NCBI RefSeq assembly: GCF_039543825.1
Contig: NZ_BAABKM010000002.1
Span: 1,458,133-1,522,132, forward strand
DNA from: Nocardioides conyzicola
Lineage (GTDB): Bacteria > Actinomycetota > Actinomycetes > Propionibacteriales > Nocardioidaceae
Direction: 5' to 3'
DNA: 64,000 bases
The notes under the pieces were generated by a model. The model did no database searches. It was not told the DNA's origin and saw nothing but the letters and a program-made list of their open reading frames with translations. The position numbers and the translations under genes were made by a program. Positions within the stretch are counted from its first letter, which is position 1. Every line of letters starts with the position of its first letter. Shown one piece after another: positions 7,856 through 16,003 of the stretch.

Positions 7856-8802
7856 CAGACCGGCGGCGCGACGAAGAGGCCCTTGTCGGGGTCGTTGAAC
7901 GAGTCGCGGGCGATGATCTCGGACATCGGGTCGGCGGTGCCCCACTGGTCCTGGGTCATCGGGTCGGCGATGTCGTACACGCTCGGGTGCCACTCGTCGG
8001 TCTCGATCTTCTCGAGCTCGGTCGTGTACTCCATCGTGTTGCCGCTGGGGTCGAGGAAGTAGGAGAACGTGTTGTTGCCGGCGTTGTGGCGACCGGGACC
8101 CCAGATCTTCTTGATGCCGGCGCGCATCACCCGGCCGGTGCCCCGCATGTACTCGTCGAGGCCGCGCATCTCGAAGGACACGTGGTGCACCGAGGCGTGC
8201 GGGCCGCGCGCGATCGCGAAGCTGTGGTGCCAGTCGTTGCACCGCATGAAGTGCATCATCTCGCCCATGTGCTCGCCCCAGAGCGTGTCCGACAGCTTGA
8301 AGCCGAGCACGTTGGCGTAGAAGTCGCGGGTCCGGTTGGGGTCGTTGCTGTTCATCACCGCGTGGGAGATGCGGACGGGGATCGCCTCGCCCTCCTCGAT
8401 CGCGCGGTGCTGCCGGGTCGCGACGTCGGCGGAGATCTCGACGGTCCGGCCGTCGATGTCGAAGAACCGGAAGCCGTAGCCACCGCCCGCGGTCTGCAGC
8501 TGGTCGGGCTCGCCGACCAGCTGGACGCCCTGGGTGGCGAGCGTGGCGGCGAGCGCGTCGACGGCGGCCTCGTCGGCGGCACCGAAGGAGATCAGGTCCA
8601 GGCGCTTGTCGTCGGACTGGCGCAACCGGATGACGTACTGCTCCGGCGAGCCCTCGGCCGCCAGGTAGGACAGGTTGCCGTCGGTGCCGACCTCGGTCAG
8701 GCCCCACGTCTCCTTGTAGAAGGAGCGCTGGGTCTCGTAGTCGTTGACCGCGAGGTCCACGTGGCGCAGGTGGGTGATGCCGTGCTCGTTGAGGTGACTC
8801 AT
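7855..8802 (-). CDS. Extradiol ring-cleavage dioxygenase (VOC superfamily)
   Basis: A 315-residue two-domain vicinal-oxygen-chelate protein of the type I extradiol (catechol 2,3-dioxygenase) class. The C-terminal module carries the expected iron ligands: His147 (RISHAVM), His206 or His207 (SVHHVSFE) and Glu258 (NTMEYT). The N-terminal module (about 1-130) is the non-catalytic repeat. Such enzymes insert both atoms of O2 next to the hydroxyls of a catechol. Here it would be the ring-opening step, with the FAD monooxygenase at 15996 a likely source of the diol. A purine-rich ribosome-binding site (GAGAGAAGC) precedes ATG 8802. The exact catechol is unknown. Confidence 0.85.
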   Translation of the reverse strand: MSHLNEHGITHLRHVDLAVNDYETQRSFYKETWGLTEVGTDGNLSYLAAEGSPEQYVIRLRQSDDKRLDLISFGAADEAAVDALAATLATQGVQLVGEPDQLQTAGGGYGFRFFDIDGRTVEISADVATRQHRAIEEGEAIPVRISHAVMNSNDPNRTRDFYANVLGFKLSDTLWGEHMGEMMHFMRCNDWHHSFAIARGPHASVHHVSFEMRGLDEYMRGTGRVMRAGIKKIWGPGRHNAGNNTFSYFLDPSGNTMEYTTELEKIETDEWHPSVYDIADPMTQDQWGTADPMSEIIARDSFNDPDKGLFVAPPV

Positions 8803-8818
8803 GCTGCTTCTCTCCTAG

Positions 8819-9592
8819 TTATCCGAGGACGGACGCGCCGCCGTCGATGACGATGTTGGTGCCGCTGATCCACGAGGACTCGTCGGACGCGAGGAAGACC
8901 GCCGCGTTGACGACGTCCTCCGGCTGGCCGTGCCGACCGAGCGGGATCCGGTCGAGTACGACGCGCTGCATCCGCTCCGGCGGATCGGCCAGCAGCGGCG
9001 CGGTGTTGGGCGTCTCGGTCATGCCGGGGCTGATCACGTTGGCGCGGATGCCGTGCGGCCCGCCCTCGACGACCAGCTGCAGGGTCAGCGCGATCACGCC
9101 GCCCTTGGCGGTCGAGTGCGCGTTCTGCGGCATGAACTCCACGCCCCGGATCGCCGCGATCGAGCCGACGTTGATGATCGAGCCGCCGCCGCACGCCTTG
9201 AGGTGCGGCCACGCGGCGCGCACCGTGTAGTAGACGAGGTCGAGCTCGTTGCGCATCGTGAAGTCCCAGTCCTCGATGCTCAGCTCGTCGAGGGCGCCGA
9301 ACCGCTGGGTCGACGCGTTGTTGTAGAGCACGTCGATGCCGTCGTACGTCGCGACCGCGGCGTCGACCCAGTCGCGGGCGGCGGCCGCGTCCCCGAGGTC
9401 GACGCCACCCATCACGGTGATCTCGCCACCCGCGGACCGGACCAGCTCCTCGGTGCGCGCGGCGCCGTCCCGCTCGAGGTCGCAGCCCACGACGCGGGCG
9501 CCCTCGGCGGCGAAGCGCCGAGCCGCCGCGACGCCCATGCCACCACCGACGCCGGTGATCAGCGCGACCTTGCCGTCGAGCCGCCCGGTCAT
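8819..9592 (-). CDS. SDR family protein lacking the catalytic tyrosine
   Basis: A 257-residue SDR. The cofactor motif TGVGGGMG (residues 13-20) and Ser144 (NVGS) are present. Where the YxxxK motif should be, the sequence reads HSTAK (His159, Lys163), so the catalytic tyrosine is replaced by histidine. The rest of the fold, including the PG loop and the C-terminal IDGG motif, is intact. It is probably an active member of a divergent subfamily rather than a decayed gene. The start overlaps the stop of the small VOC gene (ATGA). It lies between two VOC genes in the catabolic operon. Its reaction cannot be assigned. Confidence 0.85.
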   Translation of the reverse strand: MTGRLDGKVALITGVGGGMGVAAARRFAAEGARVVGCDLERDGAARTEELVRSAGGEITVMGGVDLGDAAAARDWVDAAVATYDGIDVLYNNASTQRFGALDELSIEDWDFTMRNELDLVYYTVRAAWPHLKACGGGSIINVGSIAAIRGVEFMPQNAHSTAKGGVIALTLQLVVEGGPHGIRANVISPGMTETPNTAPLLADPPERMQRVVLDRIPLGRHGQPEDVVNAAVFLASDESSWISGTNIVIDGGASVLG

Positions 9593-9999
9593 GATGCCGT
9601 GCTCCGGTCCAGGAGCTCGACCAGGTTGCCCTCGGGGTCGGCGACGTAGGCCATCCGCACGCCCGGCTCGGGCGAGGGGCGCGGTGACATCCGGTCGCTG
9701 GCGCCGGCGGCGAGCAGGGCGTCGTACGCCATGTCCACGTCGGGGACGTCGAAGGCGACGTGGCCGAAGCCGCGGGTGAGGGCGGCCTCGACCGGGTTCG
9801 CGGCCTGCAGGCCTGCGACGTTGCCCGGACGCGAGAGCAGCTCCAGTCGCCAGCCGTCCGCCGATCGCAGCATCGCCCCGCTGAAGTCGACGTGGTCGAG
9901 GGCGAACTCGAACTCCACGTCGAGCTCCAGCGCGGCGCCGTACCAGGCCGTCATCGACTCCAGGTCGCTGACGTTGAGGCCCACGTGGTCGAGACGCAT
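9589..9999 (-). CDS. Single-module VOC family protein
   Basis: A 136-residue glyoxalase/bleomycin-resistance/dioxygenase-fold protein with one pair of beta-alpha-beta-beta-beta units. His5 (RLDHVGLNVSD) and His76 (GFGHVAFDV) are candidate metal ligands, as is Glu128 in PEGNLVELLD. Proteins of this size are usually lactoylglutathione lyase-like, methylmalonyl-CoA epimerase-like or accessory isomerases. It ends one base before the aldehyde dehydrogenase stop codon and overlaps the next SDR start by four bases, so it is within the catabolic operon. An isomerase role on a ring-cleavage intermediate is plausible but not shown. Confidence 0.8.
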   Translation of the reverse strand: MRLDHVGLNVSDLESMTAWYGAALELDVEFEFALDHVDFSGAMLRSADGWRLELLSRPGNVAGLQAANPVEAALTRGFGHVAFDVPDVDMAYDALLAAGASDRMSPRPSPEPGVRMAYVADPEGNLVELLDRSTAS

Positions 10000-11358
10000 C
10001 TAGCTGACCACCATGGTGCGGACGTTGGTGAACTCCCGGACGCCCTCGGCCGACAGCTCGCGGCCGTAGCCGCTGCGGCCGATGCCGCCGAAGGGCAGCC
10101 GCGGGTCGGAGGCGACCATCGCGTTGACGAAGAGGGCGCCGGAGCGGACCCGGCGCCCCACGGCGAGGGCGTGCTCCGACGAGCCCCAGACCGAGGCGCC
10201 GAGTCCGAACGTCGTGGCGTTGGCGAGCTCGACGGCGTGGTCGTCGTCGCGGGCGCGGGTCACCGTCGCCACCGGGCCGAAGGTCTCCTCGACGAAGGCG
10301 GTCATGCCGGGCTCGACGTCGGTCAGGAGCGTCGGCTCGACGTACCAGCCCGGACCGTCGATCGCCTTGCCACCCGTGACGAGCCGCGCACCCTGTGCCA
10401 CGGACTCCTCGACCTGCCGCACGACGGCGTCCCGCAGGTCCTCGCGGGCCATCGGCGAGATCTCCAGGAGGGCCATGTGGTCGACGAAGCGCTCGACGAA
10501 CTCGTCGGCGACGTCCTCGTGGACGATGAAGCGCTTGGCGCACACGCAGCTCTGGCCGGTGTTGGTGAAGCGGGCCTTCACAGCGGTGGCGGCGGCGAGC
10601 GGCACGTCCGCGTCGGCCAGGACGACGAAGGGGTCGGACCCGCCGAGCTCGAGCACCGACTTCTTGATCGCCGCACCGGCGATCGAGGCGATGGCCGAGC
10701 CGGCACGCTCGCTGCCGGTCAGGGTGACGGCGGCGACCCGCGGGTCCTCGACCACGCGCCGCGACACGGCCGGGACGTCCTCGGCCGCCACGACCAACGA
10801 CCGGAAGAGCCCGGTCGGGCAGCCCACATCCTGGCCAGCGTCGGCGAAGAGGTCCTCGATCGCGAGCGCACAGCCGGTGACGTCGGGGCTGTGCTTGAGC
10901 AGCGCGGCGTTGCCGGCGGCCAACGCCGCGCAGGCGAAGCGGAGCACCTGCCAGAAGGGGAAGTTCCACGGCATGACCGCGAAGACGACGCCGACGGGCT
11001 CGTACGACAGCCACGACCGCGACGCCGACGACTCGATCTCGTGGTCGGCCAACCAGCCGGTCGCGAGGTCGGCGACGACCTCGCAGTTCCAGGCGCACTT
11101 GTCGACCTCGCCGAGCGCCTCGGCGAGCGGCTTGCCCATCTCGGCGGTGATCAGCGCGGCGTACTCCTCGCGCCGCTCGCTCAGCCGCTTGCCGACGCCG
11201 CGCAGCAGCCCGAGGCGGTCGTCGAGCGGAGTGGCCCCCCACACCTGGGACGCCGCGTGCACGGCGGCCAGCGCCGCCTCGACACCGGCCTCGTCGTGCG
11301 CGTCGTACGTCGCGAGCTCCTCGCCCGTGGCGGGGTTGCGGGTGACGACAACCCTCAT
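10000..11358 (-). CDS. NAD(P)-dependent aldehyde dehydrogenase
   Basis: A 452-residue aldehyde dehydrogenase of the succinate-semialdehyde dehydrogenase-like branch. The catalytic nucleophile is Cys271 in NTGQSCVCAKR and the general base Glu237 in LELGG. The cofactor-site motif MPWNFPFW (residues 129-136) and the GSERAG loop (215-220) are present. In this operon it probably oxidises a semialdehyde formed by extradiol cleavage to the acid, giving the substrate for an FAH-family enzyme. Its start codon overlaps the stop of the upstream FAH gene by four bases. Confidence 0.92.
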   Translation of the reverse strand: MRVVVTRNPATGEELATYDAHDEAGVEAALAAVHAASQVWGATPLDDRLGLLRGVGKRLSERREEYAALITAEMGKPLAEALGEVDKCAWNCEVVADLATGWLADHEIESSASRSWLSYEPVGVVFAVMPWNFPFWQVLRFACAALAAGNAALLKHSPDVTGCALAIEDLFADAGQDVGCPTGLFRSLVVAAEDVPAVSRRVVEDPRVAAVTLTGSERAGSAIASIAGAAIKKSVLELGGSDPFVVLADADVPLAAATAVKARFTNTGQSCVCAKRFIVHEDVADEFVERFVDHMALLEISPMAREDLRDAVVRQVEESVAQGARLVTGGKAIDGPGWYVEPTLLTDVEPGMTAFVEETFGPVATVTRARDDDHAVELANATTFGLGASVWGSSEHALAVGRRVRSGALFVNAMVASDPRLPFGGIGRSGYGRELSAEGVREFTNVRTMVVS

Positions 11359-12341
11359 GCTGACGCCTCCAAGCGCGAGCGTCGACGGGCAGGGGCGACC
11401 GCGTCCACGGACTCCTCCGGCTCGACCACGAGGTTGCGGATCGTGCCGAGCCGCTCGATGGTCATCTCGACGACGTCACCGACCTGCAGCGGCGGTGGGG
11501 TCAGCGACCCGGTGCGGCCCCACGACTCGGCGAGCGACCCGGTGGAGCAGGTGCCGGAGGCGAGCACCTCGCCGGCCTTCACCCAGGACGCGCGGGACGC
11601 GTGCGAGACGAGCTGCTCGAAGGACCAGCCCATGTGCCCGGAGCGGTCCTCGCCGACCCGGACCCCGTTGACCGACACGGTCATCGGGAGGTCCAGGAAG
11701 CCGTCGCCGTCGCGGCAGTCATCGAGCTCGTCGGCGGTGACGACCCAGGGGCCGATCGTGGTGGCGAAGTCCTTGCCCTTCGAGGGGCCGAGCTTGAGGC
11801 TCATCTCCTTGCCCTGGATGTCGCGGGCGGACCAGTCGTTCATCACGCAGTAGCCGCCGATGGCGGCACGGGCCTCGTCGAGGGTCGCGTTGCGGACGTC
11901 GCGGCAGACGATCGCCGCGACCTCGAGCTCGAAGTCGAGGCGCTCGGTGTCGGGTGGCATCGCGACGTCGTCGTACGGTCCGGTCACCGCGTGCGGCGCC
12001 ATGAAGAGGAAGACCGGGGCGTCGTACCAGGCGGCCGGCGGGCCCGGGTTGCCGTGGCCGCGCTCCATGCCGTCGACGTGCGCCTCGAAGGTCAGGAAGT
12101 CGCGCATCGCGACCGGGTAGACCGGCGGCAGCAGCACGATCTCGTCCAGCGACAGGCCGTCACCGGCCGCCGCGACGTCGGCTTGGGAGTCCCGCCACTC
12201 GGGAGACTCAGCCAGCAGCCCGACCAGGTCGAAGCCGGCGTCGAACGGGTGCACGCGGACGTGGTCACCCTGTCCGAGCACGAGCCCGACCTGCCGCAGG
12301 TGCGGCTCGTCAGCGCGCCGACGGAAGGTGGCGAGACGCAC
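11355..12341 (-). CDS. Fumarylacetoacetate hydrolase (FAH) family protein
   Basis: A 328-residue FAH-fold enzyme with metal ligands Glu138 and Glu140 (RLDFELEVA) and Asp169 (MNDWSARD), followed by the conserved KGKDFATTIGPW segment. It is about 40 residues longer than the paralogue at 6267-7130. The extra length includes a basic C-terminal tail (ARRRSR) not typical of the fold. It overlaps the aldehyde dehydrogenase start by four bases and lies 3 bases after the ABM gene. The likely role is hydrolysis, decarboxylation or hydration of a 2-oxo acid from ring cleavage. The substrate is not determinable from sequence. Confidence 0.88.
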   Translation of the reverse strand: MRLATFRRRADEPHLRQVGLVLGQGDHVRVHPFDAGFDLVGLLAESPEWRDSQADVAAAGDGLSLDEIVLLPPVYPVAMRDFLTFEAHVDGMERGHGNPGPPAAWYDAPVFLFMAPHAVTGPYDDVAMPPDTERLDFELEVAAIVCRDVRNATLDEARAAIGGYCVMNDWSARDIQGKEMSLKLGPSKGKDFATTIGPWVVTADELDDCRDGDGFLDLPMTVSVNGVRVGEDRSGHMGWSFEQLVSHASRASWVKAGEVLASGTCSTGSLAESWGRTGSLTPPPLQVGDVVEMTIERLGTIRNLVVEPEESVDAVAPARRRSRLEASA

Positions 12342-12344
12342 GAC

Positions 12345-12638
12345 TCAGCCGCCGATGGTCTCGTAGAAGGCGCGCTCGCGGTTGGCGAGGACCGGGATGG
12401 CCTGCTCGAGCGCGTACTGCTTGAAGTGGTCCGACGCACCGTGCGCGGCGTACGCCGCCTCGTCGGTGTAGATCTCGAACAGGCGGAAGACCAGGGGGGC
12501 CTCGGGGTCCTGGAAGGCCTGGTAGAAGAGGTTGCCCGGCTCCTCGCGCGACGGCGGCGTGAGCTTCTCGATCGCGTCGAGCACGACGCCCTCCTGACCC
12601 GGCTCGGCGGTCCAGACGGCGCTGACGACGTACGACAT
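12345..12638 (-). CDS. Antibiotic biosynthesis monooxygenase (ABM) domain protein
   Basis: A 97-residue ferredoxin-like ABM/YgiN-type protein with the VxAxxxxxPGQE opening and the LFEIYTDEAAYAAH motif that shapes the ligand pocket. Such small dimeric proteins act as quinol monooxygenases or as handling proteins for aromatic or quinone compounds. ATG 12638 has a strong GAGGAG ribosome-binding site. A longer reading with an upstream start at 12680 is less likely. It is the first gene of the eight-gene minus-strand block, so its promoter must lie in the 189-bp divergent region 12639-12827. Confidence 0.85.
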   Translation of the reverse strand: MSYVVSAVWTAEPGQEGVVLDAIEKLTPPSREEPGNLFYQAFQDPEAPLVFRLFEIYTDEAAYAAHGASDHFKQYALEQAIPVLANRERAFYETIGG

Positions 12639-12751
12639 GAAGGGGCTCCTCGGTGGGCGCGGTGTGACTGACGTCATCACGCTAGGCGCGGCTCCGACGG
12701 CCGGGGAAAGTGCGGACGTCGATGCCTGGCATCACTCCGATCGGGGTTCCG

Positions 12752-12767
12752 GGTGACCGCCGTCACC
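12752..12767. promoter_or_regulatory. Inverted repeat in the divergent catabolic promoter region
   Basis: A perfect palindrome with 6-bp arms GGTGAC and GTCACC around CGCC. It lies in the 189-bp region between the ABM-led operon and the ABC transporter operon, 61 bases before the transporter start. A separate TGACGTCA palindrome occurs at 12669-12676. The site is a candidate operator for a regulator that coordinates both operons. No regulator gene lies inside the cluster. Confidence 0.45.
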
Positions 12768-12772
12768 GGTTT

Positions 12773-12792
12773 CCTGTGACCGAACCCACAGG
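12773..12792. promoter_or_regulatory. Second inverted repeat in the divergent catabolic promoter region
   Basis: Arms CCTGTG and CACAGG surround an 8-base centre, 5 bases after the preceding palindrome and 35 bases before the substrate-binding protein start. The geometry (6-8-6) differs from the neighbouring 6-4-6 repeat, so two different proteins could be involved. Function is inferred from position and symmetry only. Confidence 0.4.
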
Positions 12793-12827
12793 CGGAGTCC
12801 ACCCGCCCCGGAAACCAGGAGTTGACG

Positions 12828-13820
12828 ATGCAGCACCCCCTCTCCAAGCGAAGCATGGCGGCCCTCGCCGCCCTCGCCGTCGGCAGTCTGTTGACGCTCG
12901 CCGCCTGCGGGAGCGACGGCACCAAGCCGGCGGCCGGCTCGGACACGGGCTCGGGCTCGGACTCCAGCAAGACCCTCGTCTTCTCGCCCCTGGCGCTGAA
13001 GATCCCCGCGATGAAGCAGCTCTCGGAGGGCATCCAGGGCTACGGCAAGTCCCAGGGGTACGACGTCGTCGTCCAGGACCCCAACCTCGACCCGCAGAAG
13101 CAGGTCACCGACCTGCAGACCGCGATCTCGTCCGGGAAGGCCGACGCCGTCTGGGCGATCATGGTCGCCCCCGAGGCCGCCGCGTCCCTGATCCCGCTCG
13201 CCCAGGAGAAGGGCGTGCCGATGGTCGTCAACGGCACCCCGGAGGCGTACGGCCTCTCCGGCATGCAGCCGGGCATCTCCTTCGCCACCATCGACTACGG
13301 CGCCGAGGGCGAGGCCGCGGGCACCGAGCTCGGCAACTGCATCAACGAGAAGCTCGACGGCAAGGCCGAGGTCCTCTTCGAGGAGGCCTCCCCCGGCACC
13401 GCCGGCAAGCAGGAGTACGAGGACGCGGTCAAGAAGACCCTCGCCGCGACGGCGCCCGACGCGAAGATCGTCGCCACCACCGTGGTCAGCGACCGCCAGG
13501 CCGCGCAGACCGACGTCGGGAGCGTGCTCCAGGGGCACCCCGACATCACCGCCGTCTTCGCCCAGAACGACGAGGGCGCGCTCGGCACGATCGGCGCCTT
13601 CAAGGCCGCCGGCAAGGACACCCCGTGCATCACCGAGACAGGTGGCAACGACGAGTCCCTCGCCGCGGTCAAGAGCGGTGACATCTACGCCGTCGTGGCG
13701 CTCCAGTTCGCCGACGACATGACCCAGAACGTCGACATCCTCACCACGATGCTGAAGGACCCGACCGCGGACGGCGAGCAGCTCGTCACCCCGCAGAAGG
13801 TCGTCAAGGCAGGAAGTTGA
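12828..13820 (+). CDS. Sugar-type ABC transporter substrate-binding lipoprotein
   Basis: A 330-residue periplasmic-binding-protein-like lipoprotein. Residues 1-26 form a lipoprotein signal ending in the lipobox LAAC with Cys27. A Gly/Ser-rich linker follows, then a type I (ribose/LacI-like, Peripla_BP_4) two-lobe domain. ATG 12828 has a CCAGGAGT ribosome-binding site 5 bases upstream. It should capture the solute outside the membrane and deliver it to the permease at 13826. The fold usually binds sugars, but the surrounding genes degrade aromatic compounds. The ligand may therefore be a phenolic glycoside, a cyclitol or another small polar ring. Confidence 0.9.
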   Translation: MQHPLSKRSMAALAALAVGSLLTLAACGSDGTKPAAGSDTGSGSDSSKTLVFSPLALKIPAMKQLSEGIQGYGKSQGYDVVVQDPNLDPQKQVTDLQTAISSGKADAVWAIMVAPEAAASLIPLAQEKGVPMVVNGTPEAYGLSGMQPGISFATIDYGAEGEAAGTELGNCINEKLDGKAEVLFEEASPGTAGKQEYEDAVKKTLAATAPDAKIVATTVVSDRQAAQTDVGSVLQGHPDITAVFAQNDEGALGTIGAFKAAGKDTPCITETGGNDESLAAVKSGDIYAVVALQFADDMTQNVDILTTMLKDPTADGEQLVTPQKVVKAGS

Positions 13821-13825
13821 GCACC

Positions 13826-14917
13826 GTGACCAACTCCGAGGCGACCGTGGCCGAGGCCCCTGGCCCCGGCCCGGCGCCGGCCCCCGTCAACAACTCCGGG
13901 CAGGACATGCCGCGCTCGGTGTCGGTCCTGGTGTTCTTCCGCGACCGCGGCATCTTCGTGCTGTGGGGACTGCTGATCGTGGTCTTCGCGTTCTGGTGCT
14001 CGCCGTACTTCTTCCAGGTCGACAACGCGCTGCTGATCGCCAACGCCGCCGCGCTCACCGCGCTCTTCGCGGCCGGTGTCGGCGTGGGCATCATGACCGG
14101 GGTCCTGGACCTGTCGCTCCCGGGCACGGCAGCCGTCGCCAGCTGCGTGTGCGGCTGGATCCTGACCCACGGGCACGCCACCTGGCTCGGCCTCGCGGCC
14201 GGGCTCGCCACCGGCGTCGTCGTGGGCATCTTCAACGGCCTCATCACCATCCGCGGCTTCAACCCGATCATCGTCACCATCGGCACGCTGTCGGTGCTGA
14301 CCGGCCTGGCGGCCGTCATCGCCGGCGGCTACACGTTCCCCGGACTGACCCAGCTCGAGTTCATGGGGACGCACCGCTACTTCACGGTCGGCGACTCCTT
14401 CTCCGGCGTCCCTGCGCCGGTCTTCATCGTGGCGTTCGTCTTCGTCGTCGGCACGATCTTCCTGACCCGCACCCGCGACGGCATCCGGCTGATGGCGGTC
14501 GGCGGCAACGCCGAGGCGGTACGCCGGGCCGGCATCCACGCCACCCGCTACACGGTGCTCGGCTTCGTGATCTCGGGCCTGCTCGCCGCGCTCGGCGGCC
14601 TGGTCAGCACCGCGGTCGTCACCGAGGCGAGCCCGTCGGCCAGCCCGGCGATCATCTTCAACGCGCTGACCGCGGTCGCCCTCGCCGGCGTCGCGCTCAC
14701 CGGCGGCCGGGGCAGCCTGCCCCGCGTCCTGGTCGGTGCCCTGATCCTGGCGACGATCAGCAACGGCCTCACCATCCGCGGGATCCAGCCCTACTGGGCC
14801 ACGGTCTGCACCGGCGCCCTGCTCCTCGGCTCCCTCGCGCTCGAGCGGGTCATCCAGTCGAGCGTCTCGGAGCGGCTGATGGCCGCCAATCTCTCCGTCC
14901 ACCAGAAGAAGGTCTGA
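13826..14917 (+). CDS. Sugar-type ABC transporter permease (RbsC-like)
   Basis: A 363-residue integral membrane permease of the BPD_transp_2 family, with about 9-10 hydrophobic segments and the EAA-like loop GGNAEAVRRAGIHATRY. GTG 13826 is chosen because AGGAAG at 13811-13816 is correctly spaced from it. A TTG at 13817 overlaps the upstream stop but would sit directly on that ribosome-binding site. It forms the channel of the importer with the lipoprotein upstream and the ATPase one base downstream. The N-terminal 40 residues are Pro/Ala-rich and probably cytoplasmic. Confidence 0.9.
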   Translation: MTNSEATVAEAPGPGPAPAPVNNSGQDMPRSVSVLVFFRDRGIFVLWGLLIVVFAFWCSPYFFQVDNALLIANAAALTALFAAGVGVGIMTGVLDLSLPGTAAVASCVCGWILTHGHATWLGLAAGLATGVVVGIFNGLITIRGFNPIIVTIGTLSVLTGLAAVIAGGYTFPGLTQLEFMGTHRYFTVGDSFSGVPAPVFIVAFVFVVGTIFLTRTRDGIRLMAVGGNAEAVRRAGIHATRYTVLGFVISGLLAALGGLVSTAVVTEASPSASPAIIFNALTAVALAGVALTGGRGSLPRVLVGALILATISNGLTIRGIQPYWATVCTGALLLGSLALERVIQSSVSERLMAANLSVHQKKV

Positions 14918-14918
14918 C

Positions 14919-15707
14919 ATGACGACCCCTGCCCTGGAGCTGACCGGCATCGAGATGCACTACGGCTTCGTGCGTGCTCTCGACGACATCGACATCCACG
15001 TGATGCCGGGCGAGGTCGTCGGCCTGCTCGGCGACAACGGCGCCGGCAAGTCGACGCTGCTCAAGGTGATGTCCGGCGCCCACAAGCCGTCGCACGGCAG
15101 CATCCGCGTGCGCGGTGAGGAGCACTCCTTCAGCGCACCGAGCGACGCGGCCGACGCGGGCATCCAGATGGTCTACCAGGACCTGTCCCTGGTGGAGCCG
15201 CAGGACATCGCGATCAACCTCAACCTCGGTCAGGAGCAGCTCCGCAAGGGCCCGCTCGGCTGGCTGGGCTTCGTCGACCGCAGGGCGATGCGGCGCAGCT
15301 CGGAGAAGGAGCTGGACCGCCTCGGCGTCCGCACCGCTCCGATGACCCGGCCGGTCGAGATGCTCTCCGGCGGTCAGCGCCAGGTCGTGGCGCTCGCGCG
15401 CAGCGCGATCCGGGTCAACGGTGAGTCGCAGGGCATCCTGCTGCTCGACGAGCCCACGGCCGCCCTCGGCTACGAGCAGACCAAGAACGTCGAGGGCCTG
15501 ATCCGCCGGATGGCCGACCAGGGCATCGCGATCGTGGTCGTCACCCACGACCTCCCGCTCTGCTACGAGGTCGCCGACCGTCTGGTCATCCTCAACCGCG
15601 GCAAGAAGGTCGCCGACCTGCCCGTCAAGGGGGCCGACCGCGACCACGTCGTCGGCTGGATCACCGGCTCGCGGGCGTCGATGTACGAGACGGCGACGAC
15701 TGCATGA
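14919..15707 (+). CDS. Sugar-type ABC transporter ATP-binding protein (single domain)
   Basis: A 262-residue ATPase with Walker A GDNGAGKST (38-46), signature LSGGQ (149-153), Walker B ILLLDEPT (173-180) and a switch His in VVTHD. RbsA-type proteins usually carry two ATPase cassettes. This one has a single cassette, like the FrcA group, so it should act as a homodimer. The TAALGYEQT segment after Walker B is typical of this carbohydrate group. The start is one base after the permease stop and the 3' end overlaps the next small gene by four bases. Confidence 0.9.
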   Translation: MTTPALELTGIEMHYGFVRALDDIDIHVMPGEVVGLLGDNGAGKSTLLKVMSGAHKPSHGSIRVRGEEHSFSAPSDAADAGIQMVYQDLSLVEPQDIAINLNLGQEQLRKGPLGWLGFVDRRAMRRSSEKELDRLGVRTAPMTRPVEMLSGGQRQVVALARSAIRVNGESQGILLLDEPTAALGYEQTKNVEGLIRRMADQGIAIVVVTHDLPLCYEVADRLVILNRGKKVADLPVKGADRDHVVGWITGSRASMYETATTA

Positions 15708-16003
15708 GCGTCCACCCGGCGTACGTCGAGCGGTTCCCGCTGCTCGACGGCATCTCGTCCTTCGAGGAGCTGATGAGCGACCCGGCCCTGGAGGAGCGGT
15801 TCCTGGCATTCATGCAGTGGCCGGACGCCGCCCCCGCGCCGGCGGTGACCGCCGTCGACGTCACCCGGCACCTGGTGCCCGGCGTCCTGCACGGCTTCCT
15901 CAACCTGCCCGCGGAGGTCGAGCCCGTCGGCCACGCCTTCCAGCTCATCGCCGACGCCGTCGCGACACCCGCCCTCACTGCCCAGGAGGCTTCCCATGTC
16001 TGA
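15704..16003 (+). CDS. Internally deleted alpha/beta-hydrolase (HSL-type esterase) remnant
   Basis: A 99-residue product. Residues 1 to about 52 (VHPAYVERFPLLDG, FEELMSDPAL, FMQWPDAAPAP) resemble the N-terminal cap of hormone-sensitive-lipase-type alpha/beta hydrolases. Residues about 55-88 (LVPGVLHGFLNLPAEVEPVG) resemble their extreme C-terminus, including the HGF segment that carries the catalytic His. The oxyanion HGG motif, the nucleophile GxSAG and the acid, roughly 200 residues, are missing between them. Two GTCACC-like words near 15850-15866 could mark the junction. Both ends overlap their neighbours (ATGA with the ATPase, 8 bases with the monooxygenase), so the gene is still embedded in the operon. 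It cannot be a catalytic esterase as read. The homology is my recognition from memory. Confidence 0.6.
   Translation: MSVHPAYVERFPLLDGISSFEELMSDPALEERFLAFMQWPDAAPAPAVTAVDVTRHLVPGVLHGFLNLPAEVEPVGHAFQLIADAVATPALTAQEASHV

Noticed and set aside
9760..11853. 697-residue open frame on the plus strand
   Set aside because: Antisense to the aldehyde dehydrogenase and FAH genes, which have complete motifs and coupled starts.
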